Below are positions 8,312 through 16,203 of a stretch of DNA of 64,000 nt, piece by piece (positions within the stretch are counted from its first letter, which is position 1; the number at the start of each line of letters is the position of its first letter). A model generated the notes under the pieces. The model searched no databases and was not told the DNA's origin. It saw only the letters and a program-made list of their open reading frames with translations. A program made the position numbers and the translations under genes. The DNA comes from Sphingobium sp. EM0848 (GTDB taxonomy: Bacteria > Pseudomonadota > Alphaproteobacteria > Sphingomonadales > Sphingomonadaceae), in contig NZ_JABXWB010000001.1 of assembly GCF_013375555.1 (NCBI RefSeq), positions 806,001 through 870,000 on the forward strand, given 5' to 3'.

Positions 8312-8808
8312 GATGACACCTTCTACTCAGGAAGGTCGGTCCGCCACTCACGATGGTAGCAGGGGCGTCGGACGCGGCAAGAAGGATCGCGGCCAGAATG
8401 GCGGCTTTTGCCGATCAGGCGGGGAAGGGGCGGGCGTGAGGATGGGGCTTGCCTCTCACGAAGGGACCCGCGCCTTCCGGCACGAGGTCGGCGCAGCGGA
8501 CAAGCGCGCTGCGAAGAGGGGACGCACGCCCTTGGGCGTTTGTAATGCACCGTACGCACGGGTGCTGCGGGCCTGAAACTCCAGCTTTTCCGCGGCTTTT
8601 CGCTGGCACAAGTTGGCAGCCATTTTGGCACAGGTCGGCAGCCGGCGGCAGCCATCAGCTGAGCGGGGAACGGCTAAGTCGCTGATCTGGCTTGGCACTT
8701 TGTGGCTGCCACCGGCAGTTTTCATAAACTATTGAGTTTGCGGCATAATTAGGCTATCAGGGCTGTGCTTCATCACTGTTTTCGCGTGTCGGATAAGGAG
8801 TCCGGCAC
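8312..8808. other. divergent intergenic region, candidate oriT
   Basis: 497 bases without a credible gene between a divergent small gene and the ribbon-helix-helix / TraD / TraI operon. It contains TGGCAGCCA at 8614-8622, CGGCAGCCA at 8646-8654, and the exact reverse complement TGGCTGCCA at 8703-8711. Its last 90 bases are A+T-richer than the rest. Inverted repeats next to relaxosome genes and an A+T-rich flank are usual for oriT of MobF systems. I cannot point to the nic site. Confidence 0.5.
8732..8760 (+). promoter_or_regulatory. candidate promoter of the transfer operon
   Basis: TTGAGT (8732-8737) and TATCAG (8755-8760) are 17 bases apart, 49 bases before the GTG start of the ribbon-helix-helix gene. 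They lie in the A+T-richer end of the intergenic region. The match to the sigma-70 consensus is moderate. Confidence 0.4.
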
Positions 8809-9111
8809 GTGGCACGTATTACAATCCGAATAGATGACGACCTCTATGCGCGCCTTGTCAGGCAGGCGCGCGGCGCTGGCGTGGGTACGGCGAGTTATTG
8901 TCGCGACATATTGGACAGGTTCGATGGCGCGGACCCGACCGGTTATCACGCCCGCTTCGACGAACTCCATGCGACGGTCATTCAGGCCTTCGCCATTCTC
9001 GCGACATCGGTCGGTGAGCGTTCGCCCGAACTCCTCCAGAAGGGGCTGGTCGAGGCACGCCGTCTCCTCCGCGACAGGGGATTGCTCGAAGCCGGGGAGG
9101 ACCGGCCATGA
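8809..9111 (+). CDS. ribbon-helix-helix relaxosome accessory protein
   Basis: 100 residues from a GTG start with AAGGAG at 8794-8799. The N-terminus ARITIRIDDDLYARLVRQAR is a typical ribbon-helix-helix strand and helix, as in CopG/MobC/TrwA-type proteins. A helical tail follows. Its TGA overlaps the traD ATG, so it heads the transfer operon. By analogy with TrwA or TraY it probably binds oriT in the intergenic region just upstream and may repress its own promoter. Confidence 0.75.
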   Translation: MARITIRIDDDLYARLVRQARGAGVGTASYCRDILDRFDGADPTGYHARFDELHATVIQAFAILATSVGERSPELLQKGLVEARRLLRDRGLLEAGEDRP

Positions 9112-11147
9112 GTATCTTCCGCCATGATACGCTCGGTTCCTGGACCAGGGGCGGGCAGGCCATCGTTCACAATGTGCGGATGACGACGCAGGTCTTCTAC
9201 CAGACGTGCCTTGCAGGGTTCGTCATCTGGATCGGCGGCATCATCTGGTATGCCTGTGAGGCGTCCACCGATTATGAACGGTTCGTCCTTCTGAAGATCG
9301 GGCAGGCGACGATCATGGGGGACGCGGTCCCCGGCAATGTCACGCCGATCCTCTTCAGGACGCCCGATGGGCAACAATATTGGACGAACCCCAAGGCTCT
9401 CATCGAGTCGGGCATCGCCCATAAAACGCTCGGTGCCTTCGAGACCTATCTGATCCACGGGGCGCTTATCTCCGGCGCCTTCGCCCTCCTCATGCTTTTC
9501 TGGGCCTGGTTCTACTTCACCCGGACGGGGAGGGGGCTGGGCTCCAACCAGTTCCTGCGCGGGGCGCGGTTCGGCACGGTCCGCCAGGTCCGCCGCGCGC
9601 TCTGGCGGCATGCCAAGGGTAGCTTCGATATCGGCGGCGTGAATGTGCCGGACATCTTCGAGCCGGAACATATTCTCATCTGCGGGGCCCCCGGGACGGG
9701 GAAGACGAACCTCATCGTAAAGATGCTTGAAGGGATCCGGCAGCGCAGGCGGCGGGCGATCGTCTATGACACCGCCGGCACCTTTGTGGAGAAATTCTAC
9801 CGGCCCGGGATCGATGTTCTGCTCAATCCGCTAGATGCCCGTTCCGACTGCTGGTCGCCCTGGGTCGATGTTCCGCGCGACTATCATTATGACCAGATCG
9901 CGGAGTCCACGATCCCGGACAAGGCAGGTGATCCCTTCTGGGCAAAGGCCGCGAGAGGAACGCTCGTCGCGGTGTTGCGCAAACTTGCCCGGCAAGAGCG
10001 GCCGCTCATTTCGGTCCTCCTCGATATCCTGCTGCGCTCGAAGCTCAAGGATCTCGCCACCTTCGTCGACGGGACGGAAGCCGCTGCCTTCATCAGCCCG
10101 GAAGGGGAGCGCACCTCGGCCGGTGTCCAGGCGGAACTCGCCTCGGTGATGCGCAGCTTTTCCTATCTTGACGACACTGCGGACGGGCTTTCCATCCGTG
10201 ACTGGGTCGAGCACGAGAAGGACGACAGCTGGCTGTTCATCACCGTGAAGTCGGATCAGCTGCCATCGCTGCGGCCCCTCATAACAGTATGGCTCGACAT
10301 CGCGATCAGTGCGATCATGAGCATGACGCCCGACCGCAACCGCCGCCTCTATTGCGTGGTCGACGAACTTCCTACGCTCCAGAAGCTACCTTCGCTATCG
10401 GACTTTCTTGCCCGTGCCCGGAAATATGGCGGCTGCGGTGTCCTCGGCTTCCAGAGCTATCCGCAGCTCGAGGCGACCTACGGTATTCAGGATGCCGCCG
10501 CCATCACCGGCTATTGTTCGACCTGGGTCGCACTGCGCGCCAACGACACGCCGACCGCGAAGCATGTCAGCGAGAATCTGGGTCAGGTCGAGCAGGTCGA
10601 GGCCAATGAGGGCATGTCTTACGGCGTCAACGACATGCGCGATGGGGTGAACCTTTCGCGCATGCAGGTGACCCGTCCGCTGGTGATGCACACGGAGGTG
10701 ACGAACCTTCCCAATCTGGCTGGCTATCTGCGATTCGGAAGGAGCCTGCCGGTCGTTCGTTTCGAGGATCGGTTCAACAAGGTTGCCTCCATCGCCACCG
10801 CTTTCGAGGAACGAACAGCTCCACCCGTTAGGCTGGACGGAGGCGCGCCAACGCCAGCGAGTGCGCCGCCCGAGCCACCGCGATCTCCCCGGGCAGCCGC
10901 GCCGAAGGCGAAATCCCGCAAGCCACGAACCGCACCCGAGGGGGCGGAACTGCCACTCCTGCCGCGTCCCGAAGCACATTCCGGGAAGGACAACGATCAG
11001 GCAGAGCCGACGGCTCATCCAGCTGGCACCGGACCGGGCGAATCGCCCGCAGTCCCCCAGCTTGAACTCTTCGGCAAACCTGCCGGCTTCCGTCTCCGGC
11101 AGCATGGCCGGCGCAACGGCCACCGTAACTCAGCGAGGCCGGCATGA
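9108..11147 (+). CDS. traD: conjugative coupling protein TraD (VirD4/TraG superfamily)
   Basis: 679 residues. There are two N-terminal membrane helices (about 28-50 and 112-137) with a periplasmic segment between. Then come Walker A GAPGTGKTN at 193-201, a VDELPTLQKL Walker B segment, and a GVLGFQSYPQLEATYG motif typical of F-type TraD and TrwB. The last 90 residues are Pro/Ala/Arg-rich and probably disordered. It is the ATPase that delivers the relaxase-DNA complex to the type IV channel at the inner membrane. ATG overlaps the upstream stop, and its stop overlaps the traI start. Confidence 0.92.
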   Translation: MSIFRHDTLGSWTRGGQAIVHNVRMTTQVFYQTCLAGFVIWIGGIIWYACEASTDYERFVLLKIGQATIMGDAVPGNVTPILFRTPDGQQYWTNPKALIESGIAHKTLGAFETYLIHGALISGAFALLMLFWAWFYFTRTGRGLGSNQFLRGARFGTVRQVRRALWRHAKGSFDIGGVNVPDIFEPEHILICGAPGTGKTNLIVKMLEGIRQRRRRAIVYDTAGTFVEKFYRPGIDVLLNPLDARSDCWSPWVDVPRDYHYDQIAESTIPDKAGDPFWAKAARGTLVAVLRKLARQERPLISVLLDILLRSKLKDLATFVDGTEAAAFISPEGERTSAGVQAELASVMRSFSYLDDTADGLSIRDWVEHEKDDSWLFITVKSDQLPSLRPLITVWLDIAISAIMSMTPDRNRRLYCVVDELPTLQKLPSLSDFLARARKYGGCGVLGFQSYPQLEATYGIQDAAAITGYCSTWVALRANDTPTAKHVSENLGQVEQVEANEGMSYGVNDMRDGVNLSRMQVTRPLVMHTEVTNLPNLAGYLRFGRSLPVVRFEDRFNKVASIATAFEERTAPPVRLDGGAPTPASAPPEPPRSPRAAAPKAKSRKPRTAPEGAELPLLPRPEAHSGKDNDQAEPTAHPAGTGPGESPAVPQLELFGKPAGFRLRQHGRRNGHRNSARPA

Positions 11148-14116
11148 TCCATCCCCGCCGCCTCAAAGGCACACCCGCCAATATCGCCCGCTACTATACG
11201 GTGGGCGACTATTATACGAAGGGCGCCGACGAACATAGCGAATGGGGTGGGGCCATCGCGCGAGACCTCGGTCTCGAAGGGAAGGTGGACGGTGGCATCT
11301 TCGCGGCGTTGCTGGAAGGGAAGGTCGCGGACCAGCAACTCGGCCGACATCGCGCCAACGGGGAAATCCAGCATCACCCCGGATGGGACTTTGCCGTGAA
11401 CGCCCCCAAGTCGGTGTCGATCATGGCGCTCGTTGCCGGTGACCGGCGCATCATCGACGCTCATGAGCAGGCGGTGGGAACTGCCCTTTCCTGGATAGAA
11501 GAGCATGCCGCGACGAGGGCGCGCGTTAACGGCGAGATCACCGAGCGCACGACCGGACGCCTTCTCTTCGCGCGCTTCACCGAACATGCCTCGCGCGAAC
11601 TCGACCCCCATCTCCATACCCATGTCGTGGTGATGAACCTCACCAATGAGGGGGTAGGGCAGCGATTCACCAGCCTTGAAACCAGGGCCATGTATGCCGA
11701 GCAGATGGTGGCTGGGCAGATCTATCGCAACGAGCTGGCGCATCTTCTGCGCGAGCGCGGCTACGGCGTGGAGTTCGATCCGCGAAAGGGGCTGTTCGAA
11801 ATCAGGGGCGTGCCCCGTGACCTGATGGCGGACATGTCGCAGCGCGCGCAGCAGATCGAGGCCCACGCCAAAGAGCACGGCCTCACCGGACAGGCGGCTC
11901 GCCGCCTGTCCTTCTACGCTACCCGGGGGCCGAAGGAGAAAGTCTCGCTCGAGACCCTTCATGACCAGTGGCATGTCCGCCTCGGCAAACATGAGCAGGC
12001 GGTCGAAGAGACGCGACTGGCGGCGGAGAAGATCGGTGACCGGACGCTTGATGTTCCTACCCAGCTGGCGGCGCGCTCCATGCTGTTCGGTCTGCGGCAG
12101 TCAGAGGGAAGGGAGGCGGTCAATAATCTGGGCCGGCTGCTCCGGGTTGCCCTGGCGTCCCATGTCGGGGAGGTCCGCCTGAGCGACATTCGTCCCCTGG
12201 CACATGAGCATGAAGCGCGGCGAAAGCTCCTGGCGACCCGGCACCAGACAGGAGATGAAATCCACACCCAAGGCCGCACGACTCGCCGAACCGCGCGGCT
12301 GGAGCTTGCCTTCTCGGATCACCTTGCCCTGGCCATTGGTGACGCCAAGCCGCTCGCGACACAGGCGCGACTCGTCGAGCAGGCAAAGGCGCATGACCTC
12401 AATGCCGGGCAGCGCGCGGGCCTCCTGCATCTGGGGACCAGCGAGGATCGGGTGATCGGCGTGCATGGGGTCGCGGGATCGGGTAAGTCGACGCTGATTG
12501 CCTCCCTGAAGCACGCCGCCGGCCCGGACGTGATTCTGGTCGCCCTCGCTCCGACATCGTCAGCGGCGGCCGAACTGGGGAAGAAGGCGAAGATCGAATC
12601 GCGAACCGTCGCGAGTCTGATCGCCGGGGGTGGTCGTGGCCTTGATGACCAACACACGCTCGTGGTCGACGAGGCAGGGCAGTTGGGTAACCGGCAGGCG
12701 ATCCGCCTGTTGGAAATAAGTCGGCTCACTGGTGCCCGCATCATTATGCTCGGTGACAATCGCCAGACCGGCGCCATCCAGCAGGGTAAGCCCTTTTGGC
12801 TGATGCAGCGTCTGGGACTTCCAACGGTGGAACTCACCGAGCCGGTCCGCCAGCGGAATGACGCCATGCTGGCCGCGGTAGCGCAGGCCCGTCTTGGCAA
12901 TTACGCAGATTCGATCGGGCATCTCGACAAGATCGTGAGCGGCGCATCAAGCGACAAACTTGCGGCGGGGCTGGTGGAGGAATGGACGCGGCTGAGTTCT
13001 CGCAGCAGGGACCGCACGAACATCCTCGTCCTGGAAAATGCCACCCGGCTGATCGTCAACTCCAAGGTCCGTGAGGCTCTCAAGACGGAAGGGGCTATCG
13101 CCGCTGAAGATGCGCGGCTCTCGATATTGGCCCCGTCCGGCATGACCGATCAGGAGAAAAATTTCGCCCGCTTCTATGCTCGCGGACAGGTCGTGACCTT
13201 TGCCCGTGACAATGCCGGCCTCGGGATTGCCCGCGATGCCCCATATAAGGTCATGGGCCTGTCTCGCGACTCGCGCGGTCGGCAGAGGGTCAGCCTCTCC
13301 GACGAGAATGGAAGGACGATCCAGTGGGATCTGCGACTCGGGCGAGCGTCGCAGATCAACGTGTTCAGGGAGGAAGACCGCGTTCTCGCAGCTGGCGACC
13401 GGATTCAGTGGCGGCTGGTGAACCACGAACTTGGTCTGAAGAATGCCGAACGGGGAACGGTCGAGCGCCTTGAAGGGCCGATCGCTTCAATTCGTTGGGA
13501 CCGCGACGGAAAGGTGCAGGAGGTCGACCTGTCCCAGCACCGGACCTGGGACCACGGCTATGCCGAGACCATTTATGCGGCTCAGTCGAAGACCTATGAT
13601 CGGGTCTATGTCCTAGCGCCGGTCAATTCCCCGCTGGTCACCGGTCAGAATTATTACACAGCCATCACCCGCGCCCAATTTGGTGTGAAGCTCTGGACCG
13701 AGGACCCAGAGCGGCTCGCCGAGAAACTCACCCAGAAGTCTGGGGAAAAGACCTCCTCTCTGGAGGGGCTCGGGCGCCTTGACCGGAGTTCCATCAAGGG
13801 ACGAGCAAGGCAGCATGGTGAGCGGCTGGAGAGGTTGCGCGAGCAGCAGCTTGGAGATCGCGAAGCCCGTAGGGCGCGGCTGGCAGCAGAGCGGGCGGAA
13901 CGGACGGCCAAGGAACCGGACGGAATTGCAGCGCTCCTTGCGGGCAGGGCTCAATCGGCGGCGCGCTACCTGGATCAGTGGCTCGTAAACCTTCTTGAAC
14001 GAAATCGGAGCGCTTCGGATCGCGATCCACAGCCAAGTCGATCGGAAGCAAAGGCACCGACACCCGAGCCGATTCGCAACGAAGTTCAGGACCGGGGAGG
14101 CTCCCATGATCGCTGA
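11144..14116 (+). CDS. traI: MobF conjugative relaxase-helicase TraI
   Basis: 990 residues. The N-terminal TrwC-type relaxase domain has paired tyrosines near residues 17-18 and 23-24 and the metal-binding triad PHLHTHVVV (H156, H158, H160). A helicase part follows, with Walker A GVAGSGKST around residue 442 and VVDEAGQLGN as motif II, plus RecD-like C-terminal motifs (AITRAQFGVKLW). The last 130 residues are charged and helical. It nicks oriT, stays bound to the 5' end and unwinds the strand. The start overlaps the traD stop (ATGA). Shorter than F TraI (about 1750) but normal for TrwC-like enzymes. Confidence 0.93.
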   Translation: MIHPRRLKGTPANIARYYTVGDYYTKGADEHSEWGGAIARDLGLEGKVDGGIFAALLEGKVADQQLGRHRANGEIQHHPGWDFAVNAPKSVSIMALVAGDRRIIDAHEQAVGTALSWIEEHAATRARVNGEITERTTGRLLFARFTEHASRELDPHLHTHVVVMNLTNEGVGQRFTSLETRAMYAEQMVAGQIYRNELAHLLRERGYGVEFDPRKGLFEIRGVPRDLMADMSQRAQQIEAHAKEHGLTGQAARRLSFYATRGPKEKVSLETLHDQWHVRLGKHEQAVEETRLAAEKIGDRTLDVPTQLAARSMLFGLRQSEGREAVNNLGRLLRVALASHVGEVRLSDIRPLAHEHEARRKLLATRHQTGDEIHTQGRTTRRTARLELAFSDHLALAIGDAKPLATQARLVEQAKAHDLNAGQRAGLLHLGTSEDRVIGVHGVAGSGKSTLIASLKHAAGPDVILVALAPTSSAAAELGKKAKIESRTVASLIAGGGRGLDDQHTLVVDEAGQLGNRQAIRLLEISRLTGARIIMLGDNRQTGAIQQGKPFWLMQRLGLPTVELTEPVRQRNDAMLAAVAQARLGNYADSIGHLDKIVSGASSDKLAAGLVEEWTRLSSRSRDRTNILVLENATRLIVNSKVREALKTEGAIAAEDARLSILAPSGMTDQEKNFARFYARGQVVTFARDNAGLGIARDAPYKVMGLSRDSRGRQRVSLSDENGRTIQWDLRLGRASQINVFREEDRVLAAGDRIQWRLVNHELGLKNAERGTVERLEGPIASIRWDRDGKVQEVDLSQHRTWDHGYAETIYAAQSKTYDRVYVLAPVNSPLVTGQNYYTAITRAQFGVKLWTEDPERLAEKLTQKSGEKTSSLEGLGRLDRSSIKGRARQHGERLERLREQQLGDREARRARLAAERAERTAKEPDGIAALLAGRAQSAARYLDQWLVNLLERNRSASDRDPQPSRSEAKAPTPEPIRNEVQDRGGSHDR

Positions 14117-14654
14117 TCGGCTTGGGACCCGCATCCCATTCCTGCTTTTGCTATGTTTGGTCCAACCTGCCCATGCGAGACCCCGGCTTCCGAGGGATCA
14201 TGAAATTCGCGTGGGTCAGTGCATCCGGCAGGCCGCAGATGGCCGAACATGGTTGGTACGAACGCTCTGGGGGCTGCGGGACCAGGAGGCCGGATGGATC
14301 GGGGCTGAAATCCTCAACAGCAATGGCTCGCATGATCTGGGGCCACTCCAGGTCAACAGCTTCTGGATTCCCAAACTGGCCGTGATGGTCGACCGGCCGC
14401 CGGCTCAGGTGCGGACATGGCTCGCTCATGATCCATGCTTCAATGTGCAGGCGGCGAGGTGGATCTTTCTGTCGGCACTTTCGGCGACGCGCGACTATTG
14501 GAAGGCGGTCGGGGTCTATCATAGCCCAACCGACTGGCGGCGACGCCGCTACGCTCAAAGCGTGGCGGCCCATATGAAGATGCGGTTTGGCAGTACCATC
14601 TTCGCGGCCACCCAGACTGTGCGTGGTTCTTCAGGCGAGGGGGGCAGGCCATGA
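14106..14654 (+). CDS. VirB1-like lytic transglycosylase
   Basis: 182 residues with a signal peptide (FLLLLCLVQPAHA, cleavage near residue 24). The lysozyme-like domain shows a catalytic-glutamate segment (GLRDQEAGW) and DLGPLQVNSFW, equivalent to the usual GLMQIN motif; AAWILxxAL-type and VGVYHSP segments follow. These enzymes open the peptidoglycan for the transfer channel. The start overlaps the end of traI by 11 bases. It is the only recognisable secretion-channel-associated gene in the window. Confidence 0.85.
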   Translation: MIADRLGTRIPFLLLLCLVQPAHARPRLPRDHEIRVGQCIRQAADGRTWLVRTLWGLRDQEAGWIGAEILNSNGSHDLGPLQVNSFWIPKLAVMVDRPPAQVRTWLAHDPCFNVQAARWIFLSALSATRDYWKAVGVYHSPTDWRRRRYAQSVAAHMKMRFGSTIFAATQTVRGSSGEGGRP

Positions 14655-14869
14655 GAAAAGGTCCGTCCACTCCTCCGCCGACCCATTTCGTCACCGTGGA
14701 GGAGTTTGCATCGATGGCGCGAATCTCGCGAAGAACGCTCGATCGCTATCGCCAAAGCCGACCTGCGGGTTTCCCGACGGAATATGATGTCGGTTACGGG
14801 CAAATTCGCCGGCCGCGTTTTAAGCTTTCTGACGTGGAGCAATGGCTCGATTCCCGCGCGCTCTGGTGA
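14651..14869 (+). CDS. AlpA/excisionase-like helix-turn-helix protein
   Basis: 72 residues, ATG overlapping the upstream stop (ATGA). FVTVEEFASMARISRRTLDR is a MerR/AlpA-type helix-turn-helix, followed by a wing (IRRPRFKLSDVEQWLD) typical of AlpA and phage excisionase-like regulators. As the last gene of the transfer operon it could regulate transfer or help excision; the sequence does not decide this. Confidence 0.75.
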   Translation: MRKGPSTPPPTHFVTVEEFASMARISRRTLDRYRQSRPAGFPTEYDVGYGQIRRPRFKLSDVEQWLDSRALW

Positions 14870-15129
14870 GGACTCGCCTTCGCCGGTCCAGTCCGTTGGC
14901 TTGGAAGAGGGGCTCCTCCACATCTCGATTTCAGGATCGGCTGATTTCGATCGGTGCGATTTATTCGAATGACGCTGGATGGCTTCGTGCTTTTCCTACT
15001 GTGCGATCACGGCGTGAGATGATGCCGGAAACAAGCAACAGTGGGATTATGACGGCGAGCGTGACGGCAATCGCTTTTGAAACGAGTAAGGGTGTCTTGA
15101 GCCCCGGTGAAGATCATGTTCAAACTGTA

Positions 15130-15157
15130 TTGTCACTGGTCGGCGCCGGTCTAAGAT
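15130..15157 (+). promoter_or_regulatory. candidate promoter of the GH75-like gene
   Basis: TTGTCA (15130-15135) and TAAGAT (15152-15157) are separated by 16 bases, 36 bases before the ATG at 15194. The rest of the gap 14870-15193 shows no gene that I can support. Confidence 0.45.
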
Positions 15158-15193
15158 GAATTTGTGAATCGGTCTTTGGGGGAAGGATTCGAG

Positions 15194-16165
15194 ATGAACA
15201 TTTATCGCTGGGACACTGTACTCGTGACGGTCACCGCAACGCTGTTGCTCGCCGGCACACCGCTGCAGGCAACAGAATGCCCCTTAAAGACGGGTTTCAC
15301 TTTCAACGAGACGGTCAAGGTTAAATCGAAGGCGGGGATCACGAAGAAGGCGCATCCCGTATCCGTCCAGATGGGGCCGGCAAGCAGTCTGGTCTATACG
15401 AACAAATTGCGTGTCAACACCGATGGATCGCCACGGAGTTACAACCAATATGGCCGTGATGCTCCGGGGGCTGTGCAAGCGTACAACAGGCTTTGCAATG
15501 CGCTCAGCGTGAAACTGAAATCCGGTGAAATCCTGTCCGCAGAAACACAACCAAACTGTCACTTCATCACGCAATATTATCAGCCTACGCGTGACAGTGG
15601 CTGGAAGATCTCTCCAGAATACACCATTAAATGGTATGCCATCGAACATGAAGATCCAAAGGATGGACGTTATCGTCCTTGTGTTCAGCAGAGCGGCCCT
15701 TTCAAAAATTTCTTCATTTCCACCACCGCGCTGCCAAATGTCTTGAATCAAAAATCCTGTAACGTGGCAAACTGGGTCGACTCCGACCAGATTCCTTATA
15801 TCACTTTGCCGCCCGACGGTCGGTTCGATCAGGGAGGTAAAGCGATGGGGTCTTTGGCACTCGTTCGTGCAACGATTGCAGGTCAGCGGCGGACTGTCGT
15901 GGCGATCGTCGCTGATACAGGGAACAGCTTCGAACTGGGCGAGGGGTCGATCGCCCTCCATCGGCTACTGCGCGGAATGACGCCTGACTCTTTCGCCCCC
16001 TATCAGAGCTATGAAATCGGGAGCGCGGTCACCACCATCTTGTTTCCGGAGCTCAAGGCTGAACGCCCCTTCACAAATGAGGGGCTCCAGGCGCAGCGCG
16101 AGCACCTCGAGGCTTTGCTGGGTGATGCAGATACAGCGGAGAATTGTCTGACTGCGCGTCCGTGA
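15194..16165 (+). CDS. secreted GH75-chitosanase-like protein
   Basis: 323 residues. It starts with MNIYRWDTVLVTVTATLLLA and a cleavage site after LQA (about residue 26). The start at 15194 has GGAAGGA upstream; an earlier in-frame ATG at 15164 would bury the signal peptide. The region IPYITLPPDG, then GSLALVRATI, VAIVADTGN, and LGEGSIALHRLL resembles the catalytic half of fungal and bacterial GH75 chitosanases, in which acidic residues of the ADTG and GEGS motifs act. The N-terminal 170 residues are unrecognised and Cys-containing. True substrate unknown. Confidence 0.6.
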   Translation: MNIYRWDTVLVTVTATLLLAGTPLQATECPLKTGFTFNETVKVKSKAGITKKAHPVSVQMGPASSLVYTNKLRVNTDGSPRSYNQYGRDAPGAVQAYNRLCNALSVKLKSGEILSAETQPNCHFITQYYQPTRDSGWKISPEYTIKWYAIEHEDPKDGRYRPCVQQSGPFKNFFISTTALPNVLNQKSCNVANWVDSDQIPYITLPPDGRFDQGGKAMGSLALVRATIAGQRRTVVAIVADTGNSFELGEGSIALHRLLRGMTPDSFAPYQSYEIGSAVTTILFPELKAERPFTNEGLQAQREHLEALLGDADTAENCLTARP

Positions 16166-16203
16166 GATCAGTCACCGATGCGCCCGTCATTTGAGGGGAA
16201 ATA

